The notes under the pieces were generated by a model. It had not been told where the DNA came from. It was given only the letters and a program-made list of their open reading frames with translations, and did no database searches. The position numbers and the translations under genes were made by a program. From Methanolinea sp. (GTDB taxonomy: Archaea; Halobacteriota; Methanomicrobia; Methanomicrobiales; Methanospirillaceae), in NCBI GenBank assembly GCA_030019395.1, contig JASEES010000005.1:27247-91246 (forward strand): DNA of 64,000 nt. Direction: 5' to 3'. Shown piece after piece: positions 9,540-17,614 of this stretch. Numbering within the stretch: position 1 is the stretch's first letter; every line of letters starts with the position of its first letter.

Positions 9540-11747
9540 ATGCAGGAGATCGAAGAGAAAATGACAACTGTCCATGAAAGATCCCTGTGGAATCGCATAC
9601 CGGGCCGGAATGCATGGAACGCAGCGATCATCCTTTTTTCGGGTGGAGCCATCGTCCTGACACTATACTGTTCCCTCCTCGGTATCACGACAGTCTTCAT
9701 GCACATTTACTATATCCCGATCGTACTGCTCGCATACAGGTACCGGTGGTCCGGGATGGGAGGGATTGCTACCCTCGTCCTCGCTTACCTTGCAATAACG
9801 GGATTGTTTTTTCAGCATGAGACAATGGTCATCCTCACTGCTCTTGCCAGGTCGGTGGTCTTCATCGCAATCGGGGCAATCATTGCTGCACTCTCCGAGA
9901 GGATCCTGCAGGTCCAGAAAGAGACGGAAAAATCCAGGAATCTCAAGGAGAGTATCATCCAGAATGCAAATGTCTGGCTGATGGTCCTTGACTCAGGCGG
10001 ATACGTCCAGGAATGGAACACCGGTGCCGAAAGGATAAGCGGGTACACTGCACGGGAAGTCATTGGCCGGAACGATATATGGAAGAAGATCTATCCCGAC
10101 CGGGAATACCGCAAAGCGATTACAGGAATCATCCGGGATATCATAGAAAAAAACCGGTATTTCGAGAACCTTGAGACCACCATCACGTGCAGGGACGGAT
10201 CGGAAAAAGTCATGCTCTGGAACACCCGCTCCCTCTTCGCGGGTGAAAAGGGAGAAAAAGAAGTATTCGTTGCAATCGGCACGGACATCACGGCCATCAA
10301 GCGTGCCGAGGAAGAAGTGCGGGAATCAAAGAAGTTCCTCGAGGAGATCCTCAACACGATCAATGTCCGGGTCTTTTGGAAAGATCGGAACCTTGTCTAC
10401 ATGGGGTGCAACCGTTCATTTGCCCGCGATGCAGGGTATGACAGGCCGGAGGATGTCATCGGGAAGGATGATTTCCAGATGCCCTGGAAAGACCTGGCCG
10501 AACGCTACAGGGCGGATGACCGCATCGTCATCGAGACCGGTTCTCCCAGAATGATGTACGAAGAGCCGCTCACGACCCCTGCCGGAGAGACACTATCCCT
10601 CCTTACGTCAAAGGTCCCCCTCTCTGACCTGAAAGGGAATACGATCGGTGTCCTTGGAGTCTATGTCGATATATCAGACCTCAAAAAGGCAGAAAGGGCA
10701 TTGAAAGAGAGCCTGAACAGGACGGAAGCGATATTGAAAGCCCTCCCGGACCTCCTGTTTGTCATATCGTCCGATGGGATTTTCCACGAATTCCACTGTG
10801 CCGACGAGGGGGTGCTCGTTCATTCCCCCGGCGAGTATGTCGGAAAAAGCATCTGGAGTTTCGGGTATCCCAAAGAATCCGGAGACGAATTCATCCGGCA
10901 CGTGAAAACCGCAATAGAGACGGGAAAGATCCAGTATTTCAGTTACGATCTCACGATCCGCGGGAAAAAGCGGTACTTCGAGGCCCGCATCGCCGCCCTT
11001 AACGAAGACAGGGCCCTCGTGATTGCCAGGGATATCACGGACCGCGTCGAGAGGGAGCGCATGCAGGAAAGGTTCACGAGCGAGCTCGAGGAGCAGGTCC
11101 GTCACAGGACAGAGTCCCTCGAGGCAGCTCTCCACGAGAAGGAACTCCTCCTCCGGGAGATCCACCACAGGGTCAAGAACAACCTCCAGGTCATCATCAG
11201 CCTTATCAACCTCCAGGTGCGCACCACGGAAAAGTCCGGGGCGACGGATATCCTGCTCGATACCCAGAACAGGATCAGGGCCATGGCCCTCGTTCACGAA
11301 AAGCTCTACCAGTCAGGTGACCTCTCCCGCATCAACATCGCATCATATCTCAGGTCACTTATAAGCCAGGTGTCGGCATACTATGGGACAAAAAAACAGA
11401 AAGTGACATTATCGATCGCTTGCGAAAGTCTCTCCATGGATATCAACCGGGCAATCCCGCTCGGGCTGATCATCAACGAGCTTGCAAGCAACTCCCTGAA
11501 GCATGCGTTCCCCGGCGACAGGGAGGGGACCGTGACCATCCGGGTTGAGAGGAGAGATGATCGGATCGAATGCACCGTATCCGATGATGGTGTCGGACTC
11601 CCGCCGGGATTTACCATCGAGGAGAGTGGTTCCCTCGGGCTCCGCCTCGTGGCAACCCTGGCAAAACAGTTGCACGGCGGGATCGAGAGGATACCAACGG
11701 AGAAGGGGACGATGTTCCGACTTGTCATTCCCGGAGGAGAAGAATGA
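9540..11747 (+). CDS. Membrane sensor histidine kinase with PAS domains (HisKA_2 type)
   Basis: A 735-residue protein. The first 125 residues form a compact membrane domain of about four segments, followed by PAS domains (about 135-265, 275-400 and 405-515), a coiled coil and a HisKA_2 core (REIHHRVKNNLQVIISLINLQ). HATPase_c shows NELASNSLKHAF and DDGVGLPPG. The stop overlaps the start of the downstream regulator by four bases (ATGA), a strong sign of translational coupling. This makes 11744-12751 the best-supported cognate regulator in the window. An internal ATG at 9561 is an alternative start. Confidence 0.9.
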   Translation: MQEIEEKMTTVHERSLWNRIPGRNAWNAAIILFSGGAIVLTLYCSLLGITTVFMHIYYIPIVLLAYRYRWSGMGGIATLVLAYLAITGLFFQHETMVILTALARSVVFIAIGAIIAALSERILQVQKETEKSRNLKESIIQNANVWLMVLDSGGYVQEWNTGAERISGYTAREVIGRNDIWKKIYPDREYRKAITGIIRDIIEKNRYFENLETTITCRDGSEKVMLWNTRSLFAGEKGEKEVFVAIGTDITAIKRAEEEVRESKKFLEEILNTINVRVFWKDRNLVYMGCNRSFARDAGYDRPEDVIGKDDFQMPWKDLAERYRADDRIVIETGSPRMMYEEPLTTPAGETLSLLTSKVPLSDLKGNTIGVLGVYVDISDLKKAERALKESLNRTEAILKALPDLLFVISSDGIFHEFHCADEGVLVHSPGEYVGKSIWSFGYPKESGDEFIRHVKTAIETGKIQYFSYDLTIRGKKRYFEARIAALNEDRALVIARDITDRVERERMQERFTSELEEQVRHRTESLEAALHEKELLLREIHHRVKNNLQVIISLINLQVRTTEKSGATDILLDTQNRIRAMALVHEKLYQSGDLSRINIASYLRSLISQVSAYYGTKKQKVTLSIACESLSMDINRAIPLGLIINELASNSLKHAFPGDREGTVTIRVERRDDRIECTVSDDGVGLPPGFTIEESGSLGLRLVATLAKQLHGGIERIPTEKGTMFRLVIPGGEE

Positions 11748-12751
11748 GAGGTATTCAGCACAGGGTGCGGATCCTCATTGTTGAAGACGAGCAGATCGTT
11801 GCAGAGGACCTCCGGCAGACCCTTGAAAACATGGGGTATTCCGTTGTCGGGGTTGTAAGCAGCGGGGAGGGTGCGGTGGAGACTGCCCGTAAGGAGATTC
11901 CGGACCTCATCCTCATGGACATTATGCTGTCCGGGAAGATGGATGGGATATCGGCGGCGCACCAGATACGGAGTGAACACGATATTCCCGTCATTTACGT
12001 TACTGCATACGCAGACTCCCAGCTCATCGAAAGGGCAAAGGTTACAGAGCCCTTTGGCTACATCGTCAAACCATTCAATGAGCGGGAAGTCCAGTCCAAC
12101 ATCGAGATTGCTCTCTTTAAGCACCGGCTCGAGAAGGAGATCAGGAAGAGAGACGCGATCCTTCTTGCACTCGGTTTCGGTGTGGAATGGTTCCTGCGCC
12201 AGGTATACGAGGCCCATGGGGCCTTGCTGAGCGGATCACCCGTGACTTTCGGGTACCATCTCGAACCGATCCTCGAGCATGTCGGAATCGCAATGGAGCT
12301 TGACCGCATCCCCGTATTCCGGTACGATGGAGGGGATACCCAACCTGTCCTGACCCTCGTTGCGGAGTGGTACAGCCCCGGAAGATCCCCGCTTCGTCCC
12401 GGTGAAGGGGTACTGTCTGTTTCCCCTGCATCCTTTGGCCTCGACGAAAAACAGACTGTTGTCAGGTCCGGGGAAACTGTGACCATCTCGTCGGTAAACC
12501 TGCCCCCCGGCTCAGAAGTGTTTCTCAAAACACATGGTATCCGGACAGTTGTTCTCCTGCCCGTCACCATCCATGACAGGACATGGGGGCTGGTCGCGTT
12601 CTGCGACAAGGGGGACCGGGACTTTTCGGGTGAAGAGATCGAGGCGATGCGTATCATGGTCAATATTATCAGCGGGATGATCGGGCTCTCCCTTACCCCG
12701 GTTTCAGGTGTGCAGGACAGCAAAAACCGGCTGTTCTCGGAGGAGAAATAG
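11744..12751 (+). CDS. Response regulator, REC plus GAF-like output
   Basis: A 335-residue protein overlapping the upstream kinase by ATGA. The receiver domain (residues 5-125) has E14-D15, phospho-acceptor D59 (ILMDI), T87 and a VKPFN motif. Residues about 150-320 look like a GAF domain (strand patterns around VLLPVTIHDRTWGLVAFCD followed by a final helix), a fold that binds small molecules or chromophores. No helix-turn-helix is visible. Output is therefore probably allosteric or by protein interaction. Receiver assignment is firm; the GAF call rests on pattern only. Confidence 0.88.
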   Translation: MRGIQHRVRILIVEDEQIVAEDLRQTLENMGYSVVGVVSSGEGAVETARKEIPDLILMDIMLSGKMDGISAAHQIRSEHDIPVIYVTAYADSQLIERAKVTEPFGYIVKPFNEREVQSNIEIALFKHRLEKEIRKRDAILLALGFGVEWFLRQVYEAHGALLSGSPVTFGYHLEPILEHVGIAMELDRIPVFRYDGGDTQPVLTLVAEWYSPGRSPLRPGEGVLSVSPASFGLDEKQTVVRSGETVTISSVNLPPGSEVFLKTHGIRTVVLLPVTIHDRTWGLVAFCDKGDRDFSGEEIEAMRIMVNIISGMIGLSLTPVSGVQDSKNRLFSEEK

Positions 12752-12833
12752 AATCTTTCGCAGGTCACGCGGGCATTTAACCCTTCGGGCGGGATCCTCT
12801 CCTGCAATTAAATCCTGCAAACGGTTTCTTGTA

Positions 12834-13451
12834 TTACTGCCCTTTCAGGAATTCCCTGTAGGCGGCCGGGATGTCTTCCCTCTCCTCGGCTATTGCCTTC
12901 TCCACCTCTGCAAGGTTTCCTGCTATCTGGCGGATCCGCGCCGCTTCGAGGAGGAGCCCTGCCCTGACCTCGTCTCCGTTTCCCTGGCATTTTGGGGTTT
13001 TTTCCGCGAGGTCTGCAAGGTTCTGCTGCACGATGAGCAGGGGTTCGCGTACCCGCATCACGATCTCGCTGATATATCCGATCAGGGCGGACCTGCGGTC
13101 CTCGGCAATTTTCCGGTCACGGATGTCGATGAAGCTCTCGATGAGGACATCCCGCTCTCCCACGCGGGCAATGGTCGCAGTCTTGAGGATCGGGATACGT
13201 GTGCCGTCCCTGCCAATGATGACCCTTTCGCTGTTGTCGATTACCTGCCCCAGATCTGTGATGGGGCACTTCCCTCTCCCGGCAGGGCAGATGAACTGGT
13301 GACAGACCTGCCCGACGATCTCCTCCTTGTTCCGCCCGATGAGGGAGACGGCGATGGGATTGATATCGAGTATGGTATGGCTCTTTGGATCGATGATCAC
13401 GACGCCTGTCTGGATTTTCTCAAAAATTGCCTGCAGTTCCTCCCGGTCCAT
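12834..13451 (-). CDS. Small PAS-domain protein with conserved cysteines
   Basis: About 205 residues. A single PAS domain (residues 1-120) contains CHQFICPAGRGKCPITDL, three cysteines in a C-x4-C-x6-C arrangement found in a subset of bacterial and archaeal PAS domains. The tail (120-205) is helical (SALIGYISEIVMRVREPLLIVQQNL) and resembles a histidine kinase dimerisation helix, but it has no phospho-acceptor His and no ATPase domain. I start at the ATG at 13451, which follows a GGGGAC ribosome site; the upstream in-frame codons lack one. The cysteines suggest redox or metal sensing, which is inference. Confidence 0.8.
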   Translation of the reverse strand: MDREELQAIFEKIQTGVVIIDPKSHTILDINPIAVSLIGRNKEEIVGQVCHQFICPAGRGKCPITDLGQVIDNSERVIIGRDGTRIPILKTATIARVGERDVLIESFIDIRDRKIAEDRRSALIGYISEIVMRVREPLLIVQQNLADLAEKTPKCQGNGDEVRAGLLLEAARIRQIAGNLAEVEKAIAEEREDIPAAYREFLKGQ

Positions 13452-13646
13452 GCGGTGTCCCCGATACAGGGATGGGAACCGGAGAGGAGATAGGGTTTGC
13501 GATTGGCAGACCGGGAAGGCGGGCATTTCCGGTATGACTCAATCACCCGGAAAAACAGTGCCGTGGATTTCCCGGAAGGGTGCAGGACGGAAAAGTGCAG
13601 GGGATTGTTTCCCGGGGAAAGACGGATGTCTTTTTGCCCTGACCCT

Positions 13647-14993
13647 TCAGTCGTTCCGCCGGGCTTTCTCTTCGCGTTTCAGGCGTCCTGAGGCATACTT
13701 TGCCAGCGGATAGACCCCGTCGCTCGACGGGTGGACTTCGGTGAAGCGGGAGAAGTCATGGACCGAGACCCCCTTCTTCATCAGGAACGCGCAGTAGGCA
13801 GCAATAGTCCCCCCGGCTGGCCCGGCAACCGAGATGCCCCCTATACGACCGTCCTGCCGGGAGACGATCAATTCTGCCATGCCGGTTCTCCCCCGCGGGG
13901 CCTCCCAGAACGTCCCCGGCCCGGCCGGCCCCGGGGAGGAGAAGGCGACTTCGTTATCTGCCGGCTCGCCGTCCACGAACGCATACTCGTGGGCGAGGGC
14001 AACGGACTGGGGAATTGCCGAGTAGTCCATGAGGACGTCCTCGCCGAGGATGGATGACGCTGCAACGACGCCTTCCTGGCGGGCAACCGGTGTCAGGCAG
14101 GGCGACCCTGTCACATCCCCGCAGGCATACACGCCGGGGACACTGGTTGCCATCCGCCGGTCCACGATGATCCTCCCGTCGTCGCCCTTCCTGATGCCCG
14201 AGACCATCCGGGAGTTGGGGACAAGGCCGGTGGCAAGGAACACGGCATCGCAGGGGATCTCCTTCTCCCCTTCCCGGCATTGGAGGACCGCACTTCTGAC
14301 GGCGGGGTCCCCGTCGATCCGGGTCACCGTGCAGTTCTCGTGGATCGCAATTCCCTCGAGATCTTTTTTTGCGGCCTCCCGCAGTGCCCGCGGAACCTCG
14401 CGGAGGAACGTGCTCCGGACCGCGATATCGACATCGGCCCCCCACTCGTGGAAGATGAAGGCAAACTCCGCGGCCATGATTCCACCGCCGATGATCAGGA
14501 GACGGTCGGGGACGGCAAGCATCGAGGAGAGGGAATGGGCATGGAAAACACCCGGGTTTTGGACCCCCGGGATGGAAGGGATCCGGGGGAGGGAGCCGGT
14601 CGCGATGACGAGGGCCGACGTCTGGAGGGCTTTTCCACCGACAGAGAGGGAATTTCCCTCGACACTCCCTTCTCCCCGCACGATGGCAACCCCGCACCCC
14701 CTCGTCTCGGAATCCAGGATGGCAGTGATCTTTTCCTGGACCGATACCATCTGGGAGATCGTGCGGGGGAATGAGAACGAGGGGACACGGTCGAGGATAC
14801 CAAGGGCATGGAGGTTCCGGGCAGTATGCAGGGTGCGGGCGACGTCGTTGAGGGCACAGACCACCATGCAGCCATAGTGGAGGCACTGGCCGCCGAGCCC
14901 GCCCTTCTCGACCAGGGTGACATCCTTTCCCGCGAGGCCGAGTTTCATTGCCGCAGTCCGGCCTGCGGGCCCGCCGCCAAGGACTCCTATCAT
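13647..14993 (-). CDS. FAD-dependent pyridine nucleotide-disulfide oxidoreductase (dihydrolipoamide dehydrogenase-like)
   Basis: A 448-residue protein of class I disulfide reductase layout. The N-terminal FAD-binding GGGPAG is at residues 6-11, the redox pair is C37 and C42 (GGQCLHYGC), and a second Rossmann motif (IIGGGIMAAEFA) lies in the NAD(P)-binding domain. An FAD-proximal GVYACGDV motif and a C-terminal dimerisation domain follow. The C-terminal HP motif is present (EVHPSSDGVY), but the Glu that completes the catalytic dyad in true lipoamide dehydrogenases is not at its usual place. Methanogens generally lack 2-oxoacid dehydrogenase complexes, so lipoamide is an uncertain substrate. 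The start lies 11 bases after the stop of the 322-residue gene upstream: a two-gene operon. Confidence 0.85.
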   Translation of the reverse strand: MIGVLGGGPAGRTAAMKLGLAGKDVTLVEKGGLGGQCLHYGCMVVCALNDVARTLHTARNLHALGILDRVPSFSFPRTISQMVSVQEKITAILDSETRGCGVAIVRGEGSVEGNSLSVGGKALQTSALVIATGSLPRIPSIPGVQNPGVFHAHSLSSMLAVPDRLLIIGGGIMAAEFAFIFHEWGADVDIAVRSTFLREVPRALREAAKKDLEGIAIHENCTVTRIDGDPAVRSAVLQCREGEKEIPCDAVFLATGLVPNSRMVSGIRKGDDGRIIVDRRMATSVPGVYACGDVTGSPCLTPVARQEGVVAASSILGEDVLMDYSAIPQSVALAHEYAFVDGEPADNEVAFSSPGPAGPGTFWEAPRGRTGMAELIVSRQDGRIGGISVAGPAGGTIAAYCAFLMKKGVSVHDFSRFTEVHPSSDGVYPLAKYASGRLKREEKARRND

Positions 14994-15004
14994 GCGTGGC
15001 GGCC

Positions 15005-15973
15005 CTAGAAGATCTCCACGCCCTCGTCCATCGGGGACGAGAGGACTTCGCCGGAGAACGCGTTGACTTCAACGATCTTCTTGCCGCGGACCTGCCAGAT
15101 GGGGACGTAGACCTGCCGGACCGTGACCTCGATGTTCCGCCTGTCCGGTTTCAGCACCTTCTCCTCGTAGGAGATGGCATCCCCGCTCACCTGCTTGATC
15201 CGTATCCTCTGGGTCAGGTTCTCGGCCACTTCCGATGCAATCTTTTCCCGTGCCTCCTCCTGCGTGATGCGGGGAGAGACGACTTCCGCACCGGCCGGGA
15301 CCGCGTCCTCGACGAGGGACTTTGCGTCCACCTCGAACTTCAGCCCGTTGATGGCATTGAGCCCGCCGTCCCCCTCGGCATCGAACGGGACGCGGTGTTC
15401 CTTGTATACCTGCTCCCCCGAACTCCTGTACGAATAGAACCAGAACGGCATGAACTTCAGGGCCACCGTCCCCTGCATCTTTGCAATCTGCACGGCAGCA
15501 TCCTTCTTCACCCGGATGGGCAGGTGCGGGATGATGACACCGGACGCCTCCTCCTCTCCTTCCCCGGTTCCGCGTTCTGCAGGCGATGGAACGGACGGGG
15601 CAGTCCCCCCCCTCTCCCCTGCACCGATGGCCAGGGAAAACGGACGTGACAGTATCCCCGCGAGGGCAGCCTCGCCGTAGAGACGGACAAATTCATCCCG
15701 CCCCCAGACGGTGCACCCCTCTGCTCCGGCACCGGGATTGAGAGAAAAGAGCAGTTTCCTGTACGTGATCTCTTCCCCGCCGCTCATGAGCCGGAAGTTA
15801 CCGTTCGCAAAATCAGCGATCTCATCCTCGTCATCGCTGCAGAGAACCATGATATAGTCGTTATCCCGGCTGGCAAGGTCATAAGGGTCTTTCAGCGTGT
15901 CAACCTCGTATCCTGCGGCCTCGAGAATTGTCTTTATGGCATTCCTCGCCTTTTCCCGAACCTTTTCGTCCAT
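15005..15973 (-). CDS. Conserved-looking protein of unknown function, possible endonuclease-like N-terminus
   Basis: A 322-residue soluble protein that I do not recognise. The first 110 residues alternate helices and strands in a way reminiscent of the restriction-endonuclease-like fold (KTILEAAGYEVDTL, then DNDYIMVLCS, later WGRDEFVRLYGEAAL). A low-complexity linker rich in Gly, Glu and Pro (about 115-140) separates a beta-rich C-terminal half ending VYVPIWQVRGKKIVEVNAFS. There are no cysteine clusters or membrane segments. It is the first gene of an operon with the flavin oxidoreductase and diverges from the NrpR-like gene across a 63-base gap. The fold suggestion is weak. Confidence 0.75.
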   Translation of the reverse strand: MDEKVREKARNAIKTILEAAGYEVDTLKDPYDLASRDNDYIMVLCSDDEDEIADFANGNFRLMSGGEEITYRKLLFSLNPGAGAEGCTVWGRDEFVRLYGEAALAGILSRPFSLAIGAGERGGTAPSVPSPAERGTGEGEEEASGVIIPHLPIRVKKDAAVQIAKMQGTVALKFMPFWFYSYRSSGEQVYKEHRVPFDAEGDGGLNAINGLKFEVDAKSLVEDAVPAGAEVVSPRITQEEAREKIASEVAENLTQRIRIKQVSGDAISYEEKVLKPDRRNIEVTVRQVYVPIWQVRGKKIVEVNAFSGEVLSSPMDEGVEIF

Positions 15974-16036
15974 TAAACATACATTTCCCCCATCTTATAG
16001 AACAATTTTTCTATTCCGGGGACGAGATCGTAGCAA

Positions 16037-16783
16037 ATGCATCTTCCCCTCAAGTTCGTGCATACCCGGATCGAGGAGTATGCCATGCAGGTGACATATG
16101 ACCCCCGGGAAGGAGGGGGGCTCGTGGTATACAATCTCTCGTTCGTCCAAAACGGGGACCTCGATGCCGCAATCACCGTGATGAGGGATACGTTCAGGGC
16201 AGGGCTCTGCGTGAGCGGGCTTGTCCGGTTTGTCGGGGAAGGCGGAACTGCCGGAGAGACAAAGGTCCCGGCGGGACACACCGGAATCATCACGATATGC
16301 AGTTCCACCCTCGATGGTATCCTCCTCCGCAGGGGTATCCCGTCAAACCCCATCGGGGGCGGGGTTGTCGAGATAGAGGGGCGCATTCCCCGCCGGTTCA
16401 TCCACCTCATCCTGTACGAGCACACAACGATCGACCCGCTCCAGGCTCTCCTTTCCCAGGAGATAACATCCGTTACCGGGATGATGCGCCGGGGAAGCGG
16501 AAACATCCTTGCCAACATCAGGCAGTGTCACATGGAGGCCGAAGGGCAGATCGGGGAGGTCATCGATGATCTTGCAGGGAGCAGTTTTTCACCCATCCTG
16601 GACGTTGGTCTGCCGAATACACCCGCACTCGGCGTCACTGTCGACCCCCAGTACATGGGCATCGTTGCACTGGGCGGGACGAACCCGATGGCTGCCATCA
16701 AGGAGAGGGGAATTGCGGTGACCACCCATGCCATCAAGGGACTGGTGGACGTCCGCGACCTGGAAGAGATACTGGATTACTGA
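16037..16783 (+). CDS. NrpR-type regulatory (DUF128) domain protein without DNA-binding domain
   Basis: A 248-residue protein matching one NrpR regulatory domain (Gly-rich GHTGIITICSSTLDGILLRRGIP, then SNPIGGGVVEIEG, and a terminal GIAVTTHAIKGLVDV). In methanogens NrpR represses nitrogen-fixation and ammonium-assimilation genes and is released by 2-oxoglutarate. Some species split the DNA-binding protein and a second NrpR of regulatory domain only; this gene fits the latter type. No helix-turn-helix precedes the domain. It diverges from the 322-residue gene and overlaps the TrmB gene tail to tail by seven bases. There is no clear ribosome site, so a leaderless message is possible. Confidence 0.82.
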   Translation: MHLPLKFVHTRIEEYAMQVTYDPREGGGLVVYNLSFVQNGDLDAAITVMRDTFRAGLCVSGLVRFVGEGGTAGETKVPAGHTGIITICSSTLDGILLRRGIPSNPIGGGVVEIEGRIPRRFIHLILYEHTTIDPLQALLSQEITSVTGMMRRGSGNILANIRQCHMEAEGQIGEVIDDLAGSSFSPILDVGLPNTPALGVTVDPQYMGIVALGGTNPMAAIKERGIAVTTHAIKGLVDVRDLEEILDY

Positions 16784-17550
16784 CCGATCTTTTTCACAAG
16801 CGAGGAGACGAGGTCGCGGTATGACAGGAAGAACCTGATGAAGCCCCTCGATTCCGAAAAGAGTGCAGTCCCCTCCTCGGTGCCGGTCACTATGACGACC
16901 ATGGCCCGTTCCTCGTCGATGAGGAAAAATCCTCCCGTAAACCGTGTGTCCACGTCGAGGACGTCTTTGGGCAGAGGAGGGAGGAGACTCACCTCGATTC
17001 CCCGGCAGGCGAACTTTTCCGGGTTCCTCGTCGTGACCTTCACGGGGAGGGATGCTGCCTTCTCGCAGAGCACGGAACAAATATCCTCCGGCAAATCACC
17101 AAAGAGAACAGCATCGATCGAGACGGTTGCGTTTCGCAGCAGGTCCGCAAGGCGCGCCCGGATATTCTCTATCCCGTAGATGCTCCAGATGTAGTCCTGG
17201 TCTGCAGGTGCTTTCTGGTTTCGTTCCCTCCAGATCTTGGCAAGCATCTTCTTTGCCCGTACTGCGTCCGCGGAGACTGCATCGAGGAGGTGGTCGATGG
17301 CAGCATCGGGTGGGACGGCCTCGAAACGGCGCGGTGTGGCAAGCGAGACAGAGACCATGTTCTTCTGGATCAGTCTCCCGAGCACGGGGTAGACCGATGC
17401 GCGGGGGACACCGGCGACCTCGTGGATCCGTGTCGCGGTGGCGCCCGGTTCCTTCAGGAGACCGATGTATACCAGCGCCTCGTATTTCGTTAAGCCAAGG
17501 GACTTGAGTATCTCGGTGAGGGCAAGGTACGGGGACGGAGTCTCAGCCAT
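16777..17550 (-). CDS. TrmB-family transcriptional regulator
   Basis: A 257-residue protein. Residues 10-80 form the winged helix typical of TrmB regulators (LGLTKYEALVYIGLL, then EVAGVPRASVYPVLGRL), followed by a short coiled coil and a C-terminal domain (about 120-250) resembling the TrmB middle or effector region. TrmB proteins usually sense sugars or other small ligands and bind palindromes near TATA boxes. The gene diverges from an exported S-layer-like protein, and a palindrome sits in the 64-base gap between them, making autoregulation and control of that neighbour likely. The ligand is unknown. Confidence 0.88.
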   Translation of the reverse strand: MAETPSPYLALTEILKSLGLTKYEALVYIGLLKEPGATATRIHEVAGVPRASVYPVLGRLIQKNMVSVSLATPRRFEAVPPDAAIDHLLDAVSADAVRAKKMLAKIWRERNQKAPADQDYIWSIYGIENIRARLADLLRNATVSIDAVLFGDLPEDICSVLCEKAASLPVKVTTRNPEKFACRGIEVSLLPPLPKDVLDVDTRFTGGFFLIDEERAMVVIVTGTEEGTALFSESRGFIRFFLSYRDLVSSLVKKIGQ

Positions 17551-17559
17551 TCCATAGCA

Positions 17560-17566
17560 TTATATA
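17560..17566 (+). promoter_or_regulatory. TATA box for the S-layer-like gene
   Basis: TTATATA stands about 25 bases before the expected transcription start near 17590 and 50 bases before the ATG. It is too close to the divergent TrmB ATG to serve that gene, which could instead use a TTTAA element near 17577-17582. Confidence 0.5.
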
Positions 17567-17582
17567 GGGCCGGCTCTTAAAT

Positions 17583-17602
17583 GTTGTTATAGCAATAACA
17601 AC
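17583..17602. promoter_or_regulatory. Palindrome in the divergent TrmB / S-layer-like promoter, candidate operator
   Basis: GTTGTTAT and ATAACAAC form 8-base arms around a 4-base centre. The site overlaps the predicted start of transcription of the S-layer-like gene, 12 bases before its ATG. Size and position suit a dimeric winged-helix repressor such as the adjacent TrmB protein. No T-run follows, so it is not a terminator. Confidence 0.55.
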
Positions 17603-17614
17603 ACGTGATATCCC

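Noticed and set aside
13954..15072. A 372-codon minus-strand frame overlapping the flavin oxidoreductase
   Set aside because: Product is an Arg/Pro-rich string with no domain; the true gene in another frame has all class I disulfide reductase motifs.
17583..17602. Palindrome as a terminator
   Set aside because: It lies between divergent genes upstream of both, with no T-run on either side.
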